DNA of 64,000 bases. It comes from Pyropia yezoensis. Its lineage: Eukaryota > Rhodophyta > Bangiophyceae > Bangiales > Bangiaceae. The position numbers were made by a program, and so were the translations under genes. Positions within the stretch are counted from its first letter, which is position 1; every line of letters begins with the position of its first letter. Below the pieces are notes generated by a model. That model ran no database searches, was not told where the DNA came from, and worked only from the letters and a program-made list of their open reading frames with translations. The DNA lies in the NCBI GenBank assembly GCA_009829735.1, contig CM020618.1:8399119-8463118 (forward strand), in the 5' to 3' direction. This document shows positions 1 through 9,000 of this stretch, one piece after another.

Positions 1-1028
1 GGAGTTCCGTCCCACTCCGCTTTGTGCCCAAAAGAATGAAGTGCATTCTTCTTGGCACGGCCCATGGCTCGGGCCTGGTCAGGACCATACGCCACCGACT
101 TATTGTGGAGGGCGTAGGTCTCACAGTCAAAGATCCTCTGGTAGACCGGGTTGGCTACCTGGATCTTGGGCGGCACCTCACGTTGAGGGAACAGCCGCTG
201 TGGCACTGGGGTAAGTTCACTCTCAGTGCCTGTAGTCCGACGCGGCGCGCTTGGTGTAGCCGCCGGCGTTTCCGGGGGGAACTCCCCCGTGAAGGGCGTA
301 CGCCCCACCGAGTATGGTGTGGCTCCCTCGTTGGGAGTCACAGGTGTCGCCCCCAGTTCGGGGCGACCAGAGATAGGCGTAAGGGGGGATTCCCCCTGCG
401 CCTGCGGGCTCGAAAGCCCCAATCCGGTCTGGACATTAAGGCCATCTGGCAAACTCGCCACAATCTGATTCAGAATAGTATTCGTCATCGTGACCACCAG
501 GTCCGGCAAAGCCTGCCGCAACACATTGGTCGCCTCCCGACGGACAGTTTCCGCGAGGAGTGGATTGACGACTCCAGTTGAGTCTCGGTCCGCCTCCGGG
601 AGTCCACCTGAGGGGTAACCACGTTCCTCAGGGGTCTCAACCGGGGGCGTGGGCGCGAGCCCATCGCCGACCAACGGAGGTCCACCGTCCTCCGAAAGCC
701 TAGTTGGCGACGACTCCAAGCCAAAGTTGGCTCCAACCCGAGTGGAACCCGCGGGGACAGTCCTCACCCCTTGGGACGTTCCCGTTGAGTATACCACGCG
801 GTGGCCAGACTTCGGCCCACCCACATCAGAAGTGTCACCCGAGTGAACTCCCGACTGAGTCGGGGTGGCCTCTTGCCCGCCCGTACTTCCAGTCCTGCTG
901 GCTTGGGGGACCTCTAGTCCCTCTGCGACCCCAGGTAAACCCACCTGTGTCTCACCAGTATTCAAAGGCACTGAAGTACGTGCGTCACCCGTGTACTCCC
1001 CGGACGACCGGGGGTCCGAGCTAGCCAT
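1..1028 (-). CDS. Gag-like protein of an LTR retrotransposon (partial, runs off the window)
   Basis: An uninterrupted reading frame of 342 codons starts at the ATG at 1028-1026 on the minus strand and is still open at base 1, so the C-terminus lies outside the window. The first ~150 residues are Gly/Ser/Thr/Pro-rich and look disordered, starting MASSDPRSSGEYTG. A helical stretch follows around residues 150-190 (ETVRREATNVLRQALPDLV). It sits directly downstream of a primer-binding site and an LTR on the same strand, exactly where gag belongs. No zinc knuckle is visible because that part is missing. The layout resembles the Ty3 gag genes further right, but the residues do not align obviously, so this is a different family. 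The frame is seen directly; the gag identity is inferred from position and composition. Confidence 0.6.
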   Translation of the reverse strand, partial: MASSDPRSSGEYTGDARTSVPLNTGETQVGLPGVAEGLEVPQASRTGSTGGQEATPTQSGVHSGDTSDVGGPKSGHRVVYSTGTSQGVRTVPAGSTRVGANFGLESSPTRLSEDGGPPLVGDGLAPTPPVETPEERGYPSGGLPEADRDSTGVVNPLLAETVRREATNVLRQALPDLVVTMTNTILNQIVASLPDGLNVQTGLGLSSPQAQGESPLTPISGRPELGATPVTPNEGATPYSVGRTPFTGEFPPETPAATPSAPRRTTGTESELTPVPQRLFPQREVPPKIQVANPVYQRIFDCETYALHNKSVAYGPDQARAMGRAKKNALHSFGHKAEWDGT

Positions 1029-1126
1029 GTTGGCTGACGATCCGTATGACACGGTCCAAGACCACCGTTCCTCTGAGACAGAGGGCCCCCTACACCCGGG
1101 TGCACCCGGAGGTAAAGTTTACCTCT

Positions 1127-1145
1127 GTCCCCTGCTGCTCCACCA
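1127..1145 (-). other. Primer-binding site of the left LTR element
   Basis: On the plus strand these 19 bases end in CCA and read like a tRNA 3' end. On the minus strand they start TGGTGGAGCAGC two bases inside the LTR, the normal place for a minus-strand primer site. The same 19 bases lie next to the LTRs of the two Ty3 elements at 6592 and 24471. Confidence 0.7.
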
Positions 1146-1147
1146 AA

Positions 1148-1616
1148 TGTGGCAAAAACCACAAGCACACACGGCACCCAAGTTGGGGCGGTGTGCTACG
1201 GCTGCCTCCCGTGTCGGGGGAACCGGAAGAAGTGCAAGTCGCACACACTCTGTCCCTGTTGTGGGGCAAACCCCCCACGGACAAACAAGAGGATGGTGTG
1301 TGGTCCAACAGTTTCTTGGTCGGGACGGGGACGCAGGGCCAAGCCCCGCTGTCCCTCCCCTTATCCCCCCAGGGTCCACTCAGAATCTCGCCACTCAGAA
1401 TCTCCCACCCCAGCACCTGCCCACCGGGCCACACGAAAATTCAAGACGATAAATGCAGAAAACCCTCAAATCTAAGTTGGATTTACTACTAAGCTAACTA
1501 TCCCAAACTTAGGGAATATGGACCCAAATGCAGGGGGAGGAACGGATCAGGCTAGTGGCCTGCCGCCCCTTGCATGGCACGTGTTGCCCCCCTACCTGGG
1601 GGTCAATACTGCCACA
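1148..1616 (-). mobile_element. 5' LTR of the left retrotransposon (about 469 bp)
   Basis: In minus orientation this segment begins TGTGGCA and ends TGCCACA, a perfect 7-bp terminal inverted repeat with the TG...CA ends of an LTR. It is immediately followed by the primer-binding site and then gag. The partner LTR is off the left edge, so no target duplication can be tested. It shares no obvious sequence with the 360-bp LTR family at 3798, 6230, 14103 and 24491. The outer boundary is inferred from the terminal repeat only. Confidence 0.55.
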
Positions 1617-2636
1617 GCCCGGCGGGGCATGGTCCGGGCGGAGACCGTCCTGCATGACATCCGGGACCTCTACGTGGCCCACGGCTACTCGAAAGTCCCT
1701 GCCGACGCTGTTGGACGCCGGTGTGGTCGCGGCTTGGTCGGATGTGCGGCAAGGTCCGTTACCAACGAAACGTTTTGTGGGACGCCCTCTTGGTCAAACG
1801 TTACAGAGCGGCTGGCGGCGTGTGATTGGGACTTGGAGGCGGGTGTGGCCGCCAAGAACAGACGCGTGCGTCACACGATGCAGGCTGGTTCTGTTCTTGC
1901 TACGTTGAAGATGTGCTGGCCATAGATGTCAAACAAGTGGCCGTCGCAGAGCTCCAAATGCAAGCAATTGCTGCGCCGCGTTCTTGCGCGTCGGCAGGCT
2001 GGGGCGCTACCTTCACCAGAAGCAACGGAAGAAGCGGCCGGCATTTGCGAAGAAAGAGCGCGTGACGCGTATGGACTTACCTGCGGGTGTGTTCGAGAAG
2101 CAGCCCGATGACCAGGGCTTCCGTGACATGACCGCAAAGGCCATGGAGGACTCACTGACAGAAGATTACCCATTGTGACCTCCTTTTTGCTCACTCACAT
2201 CTGCACTGTAGTCTTGGATCTCGTTCTGACTTATCCAGCGCTCCCTCAGAAGATGCCTTTCTCGCGCATGAAAACGAACACTCAACTCTGCACATGACCG
2301 CTCATGTGCATGCGTATACGCGCATGCGCAGCCGCACCAATTGGTAGTTGTACTTGCGATGTTCGTCGGAAGTACACTTCGGCCGCTTCTACGGTCCAAC
2401 CACAAACTTCGTGCAAGGGCGGTGTGACAGATTTTTACACTCGCTAGGGCCCCTTTCCGGAAATCAGACAGTCCCGTGGTGGCTATTTGATCCTTCCAAT
2501 GTAGCCCCTAGACGCTGAAGAGGCGACGACTTTAACACTTCGTGGCATGTCCACGGGCACGGATTACCGCCTTCACCCGAGCAGTCCTCGACTGCCACAG
2601 CCTATCAGGTGGTGACGTCAGCAAGTGATCTCAATC
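1617..2636. other. Unassigned stretch between LTR and mariner relic
   Basis: About 1 kb with only short open frames. A plus-strand fragment around 1640-1850 reads like a shattered coding region (DLYVAHGYSKVP in one frame, VGRPLGQTL in another), faintly like the helicase-associated repeats common in algae. Another ends at 2178 (LPAGVFEKQPDDQGF). Neither is good enough to name. No RNA gene or regulatory site recognised. Confidence 0.3.
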
Positions 2637-3420
2637 CTAACTGAGGGCCCTTAGCAGTTCATCAAGAGTGGAGGGCCGGCGGCGCGCCCGCAGACGGTCC
2701 TCGAGATCGCACCATGCGTGTTCAATTCGTGGTATGTCCTGCGAATAGAGAACCCTCTGCAGGCGCTTCACGCCGTGGAGTGCTATGTTCTTCCCGACGT
2801 TGATAGCCCGAGGGGGGTCGCAGTTCTCCTCCTGCACGATAAAGTAGTGTGCACCGCCGAAACGGGTCTCTAAAGAGGGCAGCAGATGAAGGCGGTGGTT
2901 GGCCACATACTTGCGGTGGTTCAGCCGCCCCTCCATCCGCACAAAAGGCGTCCTCCGCCCTGATGAGAGCGCCGCTTGCACAGAGAGCGTCAAGCGCCCC
3001 GAATTGAAGCTTATTCGGCGGCAGGAAGGAAGGAAGTGCTCATGTGGGCGTTCCCTGACCCGCCCGATCCCCTTGTCTGGTCGCAAGGTAACGAGCTCTC
3101 AGCTGAGAAGGCTACCACCTCCTTAGGTGCAGAGAACCAGCTGGACAGTTCTTCATGAAATGCGTCGTAACCGCTGTGTTGTTTTCGGTGGCCATCTCGT
3201 GCAGAGCACGCCACACAGGCCTGGCACTGTCTGGAAGAGACAGCCCGGAGATAAGATCGGCTGTCAAATGCTCTGTTGTCAACCGTCAGTGGCGGGAGAA
3301 GACGAGCAGAAGCCGCCGGACCGCGCAAGGGTCCCGGACGTGCGTCCGCTCTGTCTGTAAGAGAAGGCAAGCGGACCCGCCGTGCCGAATCCGGGCGGCG
3401 AGCGTGCTCACGGTGCAAAG
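2637..3420 (-). pseudogene. Tc1/mariner-type transposase relic
   Basis: The 149-codon frame 3086-2637 ends with a recognisable Tc1/mariner C-terminus: a position equivalent to the second catalytic Asp (family pattern QQDNA.CH) reads FIVQEENCDPP here, then SQDIPRIEHAWCDLEDRL matches the family's SPDLNPIEH.W..LK..L block with the third acidic residue. Upstream on the same strand another frame gives a weak helix-turn-helix-like block (ARPVWRALHEMATENNTAV). The QQDN motif is degraded, frames are broken and the protein is short, so it cannot be active. No terminal inverted repeats were identified. Family assignment is from motif memory. Confidence 0.55.
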
Positions 3421-3599
3421 GGAAAGCTTGAGATTTACAGCAATGGCACTCTATAGGGTATGAACGGATCTTAAGGGCCGTCCGCGTGGCCTACGGCCCC
3501 TACTTAGACCCCCATGGGCGCCCCGTGGTAGTTTTGGTGGAAGATGAAGAAGATGCACTCGCGTCATGCCGCCCTTGAAAAGACCCCACAAGTCGCCTG

Positions 3600-4800
3600 A
3601 TTGGGAATGGCCACTAGGGCCGAATCGGGAGCGAATTCGACCGAGTGTGAGCATCAGTCACCCCCCTGTGTAGCACGTCTTTTGTAGACCAAGACCGAAC
3701 GGCAATCGGAAAATGTGCACGTCGGACCCCAATTAGAGCCTGCGCCATGACACACATGTGCGCCCCCAAGAGGTACTGCCCAAGATAGAAGAATGCGTGT
3801 ACCACAATAGGTATCTGCTGCACGTCCACTCTCAGGGAACACTCACCAAGGGGGATCGGCACCAACGTCACCGGGAGGCCAAGGTTGCTGTCCTTGGAGC
3901 GCGAGCCACAGGACCAAAATGGGAGCCCAAATGGGAGGGGTTTGCTGTTCTACCATGGCCGGCGGTGGAGCTGCCGGCCCCCTCGTTATAAATCCTCGGA
4001 GACACTACTAAGTACCCTCCACCCCAAGATGCAAGTCCCTCTGGTCATACGTAACTTATAGATACCGTGACCAATACGGACTCCGAAATTGAAAGTTCAG
4101 GGTTAGAAGTATTCCGCCTGTACTAGGGTCACAATACGGTCACCCATATTGCTACAATGCGTTGGGAAGCCGCTGCCCTGGCGCGGTGTTGAAATTTGCC
4201 GAACGATCATAGTACTGCGGCTGAAAGGCAGGCTGGTAAGCAAGAAAAAATGCCGTCCCGTCTGTTGCCCTGATGCACCCTGCAAACTCATACTTCTTAC
4301 CTGAGTTCTGAGAAAGGGTGCCCCGCCTCTCCGCGCTGGGTCACTTGAAGGGCTCGGCCGCCATCGCCGGAAGCGCCTTGAAAACCCGGCGAGTGCGCTT
4401 GATCACAACCCCGGCCGACACACCAAACTGATCGGCTACTGCGTCCACTGAGGCCGAATTGCCAGAATCTCCAAAGCAGGTCCAAGGTGATCGACATCTG
4501 CACCTTCAGCCTCGTCGGCGGGCCGCCACTTGAGAGAAACGAAGCGCGATGTTGATGATCCTCCGGAGTCTGCGGTACAGCAGAAAACTGTATCCCTGCT
4601 CAGACAAAGACAGGAATTGAAGCGGCGCTCCAAGAAGCGCAGGAGGGCCTTGTCGAGCCATGCCGCCGACTTTCGCTCTGCCGCAAGAAAATGAAACTTC
4701 TTCCCGAACAGCCGCAGAAAATGGTCGGCAGAAACAGACTGGTCAGGCAATGCAATCATAACGCAACCACACCAACCTGTCGAGACACTCAAGCAAGTAG
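3600..4800 (-). pseudogene. PIF/Harbinger transposase relic A, split by a solo LTR
   Basis: Reading leftwards, several frames give consecutive pieces of a DDE_Tnp_4 (HARBI1/PIF) transposase. Around 4500-4400 there is a helix-turn-helix region (SVDAVADQFGVSAGVVIK then RTRRVFKALPAM). Around 4290-4160 there is the first catalytic block (GCIRATDGTAFFLAYQPAF), where GxxDGT is the family signature. The sequence is then interrupted at 4157 by a solo LTR and appears to resume at 3797 (YLGQYLLGAHM). Stops and frameshifts separate the pieces. This copy is distinct from relic B to its right, which has its own N-terminus. Left and right limits are approximate. Confidence 0.55.
3798..4156 (-). mobile_element. 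Solo LTR of the Ty3 chromovirus family, with 5-bp target duplication
   Basis: This 359-bp segment is clearly homologous to the LTRs at 6230 (opposite strand), 14103 and 24491, including the conserved blocks AGGGAACACTCACCAAG, TCACCGGGAGGCCAAGG and AAGATGCAAGTCCCTCTGG. It begins TGTACC and ends GCTACA. ATGCG occurs immediately before (3793-3797) and immediately after (4157-4161), a perfect 5-bp target duplication, the size expected for Ty3 integrases. There is no internal element sequence, so it is a solo LTR left by LTR-LTR recombination. It lies inside a PIF/Harbinger relic. Confidence 0.9.
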
Positions 4801-4949
4801 AGGGCACCGGTGGGGAGGAGTGCGAGGCTCCCAGCCCTACGAGCGAAAGGTGCGGCGGTGGAAACGTGCTCCCCCACCTTCTTCCCTACGGTGCTTTGGG
4901 GGCAGACAGCTGCGTGCCCCCGCACCCTAAGCGCCTGCTAGAACCAGTT

Positions 4950-5912
4950 AATCACTCAGTCTACGAGGCCCTTGTGGGGCGTGGACTGACGAAGGTCTAG
5001 AAGCTGTGGTGTACACCATGACTTACCAAAAAGGCCGCCAGAGAAAAGCCAGCATCCCCAAGAATGAAATCTCCTTCCTCCAGAGAGGGCTTTGCGTTTC
5101 CTGGCTCTTTGAAAGCAGATGAATCGCGACACAACCCTCGGAAGCCCCCCACGAAAGCCCGGATGAACCGCGTGTCCCTGATGGGAAGAGAGGGGAGGGA
5201 GCACGACGCATGGCAATCGGTGTAGTCCTCTCTATGCTCACCAAAAGGTGTAAGCAAAGAGGTGTGAAAACAGTCAGCGGCCCCACATCTGGAACCAAAG
5301 TAGGCAAGGCGGGCTTACAGTCATTCAAGAGCCCACCGGGCCAGCGCCCCGTGCAAGCCCGCTTACACCACGAAGTGGAAGGAGTATGGACACACATGCA
5401 ACTGCTTCTCAAGAGGCGTTGGGCCGCCAGACGAAGCAAAAGCCCTTCCAAGCAAATCGCGGTGTGCCCGTACAGGCCACGCGTGCAACGATATTGCTGC
5501 CAGTCAGCTGCTAAACGTCCATTCCAACCTTCTTGGGCTCGTTCATGTCCGTCCAAAAAGGGGCTCGGAGGGCGCACTTCAGCGCCTCCACGACGTGGGC
5601 ACAAAACTTGCAGAATGTTGACTCGGCAACGTCTAGCGCACGAGCAACGACACGCGGCGGCATCCCCTGCGCAAGCCAGAACATAGCAGAAGAAAACCTC
5701 CAGCGAGGTGGAATGGCCGCCGGCCTACGAGCACAGACGGGCAAGTAGGGAGTTGCGCGTACAACCAGCTTGTCAAAGTGGACAGGAGTGATGCGCACGT
5801 CGCGAAATAAAGCACTGTGCTCGATGCTCGTCCGGAAAAAGCTTCCCACAAGGTCGCGGGCACGCGGTGCACATTGGTTTGCCTGCCCACAAATGGTCAC
5901 CAAATCGGCCAA
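4950..5912 (-). pseudogene. PIF/Harbinger transposase relic B
   Basis: The minus-strand frame 5912-5511 matches the N-terminal part of PIF/Harbinger transposases: an ITPVHFDKLVVRATPYL helical block, then PPRWRFSSAMFWLAQGMPP and a helix-turn-helix (VVARALDVAESTFCKFCAHV). Further left, in another frame, the catalytic block IRDTRFIRAFVGGF is followed by FILGDAGFSLAAFLV, the family's GDxGY block carrying a catalytic Asp. The frames are disrupted between these blocks, so it is a pseudogene. No terminal repeats or 3-bp target duplication were found by eye. Confidence 0.6.
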
Positions 5913-6229
5913 CTCACACTGGTTTAGCAGTTATGATGCAGAGCAGCCTGCCCCATCTCCTCATTCCGCCTCGTGCACGGAAGAAGCCACGTCGAAGCTC
6001 GGCAATGTGTATTCAAGCTACGACGATTGCCTCCTGACTCAAATCAGTGCGATTTTCGTGAGGACGAGAAAAGACCGCAAGGACCCGCGACGCGTCCGGA
6101 AACGGACCGCAAAACGTATCGCTGTTGGTTGCGCTGCTCGCGCCCGTCCGTCGCGCCCATCCGCCACTCCCGGACGCGCGCCATACCACACGCGGACACC
6201 CAGCGCGCACCACCTGGCGCCCTGTACCT
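5913..6229. other. Short unassigned spacer left of the plus-strand Ty3 element
   Basis: No supported gene, RNA or repeat. The last five bases before the LTR are TACCT, which would be the left target-site copy of the plus-strand element. No matching copy remains, because the right end of that element is missing. Confidence 0.3.
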
Positions 6230-6590
6230 TGTAGCAATATGGATGACCGTATTGTGACCCTAATACAGGGGGACTACTTCTCACCCTTAACTTCAATTTC
6301 GGAGTCCGTATTGGTCACGGTATCTATAAGTTACGTATGACCAGAGGGACTTGCATCTTGGGGTGGAGGGTACTTAGTAGTGTCTCCGAGGATTCATAAC
6401 GAGGGGGCCGGCGGCGAATCCACCGCCGGCCATGGTAGAAGAACAAACCCCTCCCATTTGGGCTCCCATCTTGGTCCCGTGGCTTGCGCTCCAAGGACAG
6501 CAACCTTGGCCTCCCGGTGACGTTGGTGCCGATCCCCCTTGGTGAGTGTTCCCTGAGAGTGGATGTGCAGCGGATACCTATTGTGCTACA
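6230..6590 (+). mobile_element. 5' LTR of the plus-strand Ty3 element
   Basis: 361 bp, starting TGTAGC and ending GCTACA, homologous in reverse orientation to the LTRs at 3798, 14103 and 24491. The TATA-like block is TTCATAAC here, whereas the other copies have TTTATAAC, so the promoter is probably weakened. The primer site follows after one base. Confidence 0.88.
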
Positions 6591-6591
6591 T

Positions 6592-6610
6592 TGGTGGAGC
6601 AGCAGGGGAC
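6592..6610 (+). other. Primer-binding site
   Basis: TGGTGGAGCAGCAGGGGAC starts one base after the LTR. Its complement ends in CCA like a mature tRNA. It is identical to the sites at 1127-1145 and 24471-24489 on the minus strand. I cannot name the tRNA without a tRNA set for the genome. Confidence 0.75.
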
Positions 6611-6809
6611 GGGTTACCGTCACCCTTGTGGTGACGCCGTCTTCGGCCCTGGCACACGGATAGGGATCCGCTCCTTTTCTTGTACTCGTGGTGCTGCGAT
6701 CTGGTTGATTGTTTTGAGTGGTTGCGTTTGACTGCGATCTGCGGTTACTCTCCCCCAACTACCCCCTCGCTCTCTTCTCCGTGGTGACTGTTACGTCGGT
6801 TGACTGGTT

Positions 6810-8992
6810 GTGACTATGTTTACCCAAGAGGCGGGGAACGTTCAAGATGACAGATCGGCGTCGACGCCAACCCCGGAGCTGAACCCGGGAACCGGGATCG
6901 GTAACCCGATCGACAACACTGAGACGCCGATGCTCTCCGGTGCCGGATCGACGTGTGGTAGGGCGCGGACGGCCGGGGGCGGCGGACCGCCTCAACTGTC
7001 CTCTGCCGACCTCACTCCGCCGCCACGTTCACCAGGGGATTCCCTGATGGCATCATTGGCTCGCATCGAGGCCCGGTTCACCGGGCTCGACGCCCGTCAA
7101 GAGCGTACGGAGGACGCAATGGCTGTGCTGATGTCAGCACGCCACACGACGGTACCCCGTCGTGTTCCTCTCACACCGGTACGTTTCGAACCGGCCGGAC
7201 TACTTTCGGAGTCCACCAGGGTCGACCCGGTGTTGCTATTCCTGGACAACCCCCGGACACGGCGGGTTATGGATCCGACTCGTCAGCCGAGTTGGAACGT
7301 AGCCATACGGAGCGCTACGCTCGGAGCATCCAGAGCGGGCTCCGCGGACATCGCCCGGCGGATACTTACGCCGGAACAGAGTCGGCGATGGGGGGAGGCG
7401 GTACCGGATCGCAGTACCCCCTCAACGACGGAAGCCAAGCAACTCAGGTACCCGAGGCGCCGCCGCCGGAAGTTCCAGCGTCACTGGTGCAAGCGATGAC
7501 AGCGCAGGTTACCGCGAGCTTACTGAAGCGGATGGAGTCCGATACGTTTACTCATCAACTGGCCAAGCGACTGGATATCCAGGACGCAGACACGGAGATT
7601 GTCACCGAAGTCTTCAGGTCGGTACTGACTCCTGAACGTTATCGGTTGGAAGACCGATCCACTACCGTATCGGAATCGATGCTTACTACCTCGCACCGAG
7701 CGATCCGCTCTATGCAGACCCTTATGAAGGGAGTCCCTATGTTCGGAGGCCCCAACGGACGTCCGTTGGCAGTCATTGGCTTCCTGACTAGCTTCAAGGC
7801 AGCCGCAGACAAGGCACTCGTCAACGAGGGGCTGCCTCTGGAGATCCTCCCGTTCTTTGTTGACGAATGGGTCCGAGGCATCCTCCGCCAGGCATTCTCG
7901 ATGCCGGGAATGAGGGTCGCAGCCACCCCCATGGATTACCGTGGTATACTGAAGGAGCTGCTTAGCAGCTACCTCAGTGAGGACAAGTGCGAAGACCACT
8001 ACCGGGCCCTGCGCACCGCCACCGCCCAGTCCTGGGAGGATGAGGAGATGTTCGGACGCCGGATCCAAGAGCTCGAATACGAGCTATGGAAGCTTCTCGG
8101 CGAAGCGGAGCTACGGGCCATCCTGTTCGCAGGAGTACCCAACTACGTGCGGATTTCTGCTCGGGGAGCCAACACGGCTCGAACGAGCTTCAGTCGACTG
8201 ATGCATATGTGCAAGTCCCTAGGGGACGCCTACCGGGTGCTACACCCGGAATGTGCCTTGGCCCCGAAGCCCAAAAGTGAGGGAGGCAAACCCGGTCTTA
8301 CTCCGGTACCGAGGCAAGAGAAGGTGGAACGTAAGGCCACACCAGTACTGGTGGCGACCGAGTATGCCCCCACGGGTGAGGATGAACCTCAAGTCGACCA
8401 ACAGGGCCACCTGTTGCTACCGGCGACGCCGGTGATTGATGAGCATGGTACGGTAGCGTACATCGCCCCGGCTGGGACCCAGTTCCAGGTCAACGAGGGA
8501 GCGGGCCGGCGCGTCCCGTATGTGCGGACTACGGGGTATGCCCCGGTTACGGGTAATCCCCACCAACCCCTGCCGACATGGGCGGTGCGTACGGAGGCAC
8601 CTCCGCACATCGCTGGTAGAACCAACCGGCTGGGGGAGTCCATGTTCCGTTTGGCACCGGGACCCAAGGCCTACCAAGGGGCAGGCACTCGGGCACCCGA
8701 GGCAGGCAGCCGGACCTATGGAGCCAACCCGACGCGGACGCCCGGGACGGCCGGCACGTCCCTATGTATGTTGTGCGGAGACCCCCGACACGGAGTGTCC
8801 ATATGCCCGCTCATCCCGGTGGAGTCTCAACGGGCAGCGGCGCAACGCAAGGCATCCATCGGCGGGTATCCCGCCAGAGCACCGGTACCGGGTAGGCAGC
8901 AAGCTCCAGGAGGAGTACTGGCAGTCGAGAAGGCACCTCCTCTCCCGGATATCCCGGAAGATAGTACCCGGCCGAGCACGGGAAACAAGTAA
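6810..8992 (+). pseudogene. gag of the plus-strand Ty3 element, broken by a 1-nt deletion
   Basis: Compared with the intact sister gag at 24271-22082, this copy loses one C in a C-run near 7228 (ACCCGG here, ACCCCGG there), so the first frame ends at 7499 and the rest continues in the next frame to 8992. The N-terminal ~150 residues are Pro/Thr/Gly-rich. The middle ([30 protein letters not shown]) is the capsid-like retrotransposon gag domain. Near the C-terminus a CX2CX4HX4C zinc knuckle (CMLCGDPRHGVSIC) marks the nucleocapsid. The protein would package element RNA into virus-like particles. With the deletion only about 140 N-terminal residues could be made correctly. Confidence 0.85.
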
Positions 8993-9000
8993 GAGGAAGG

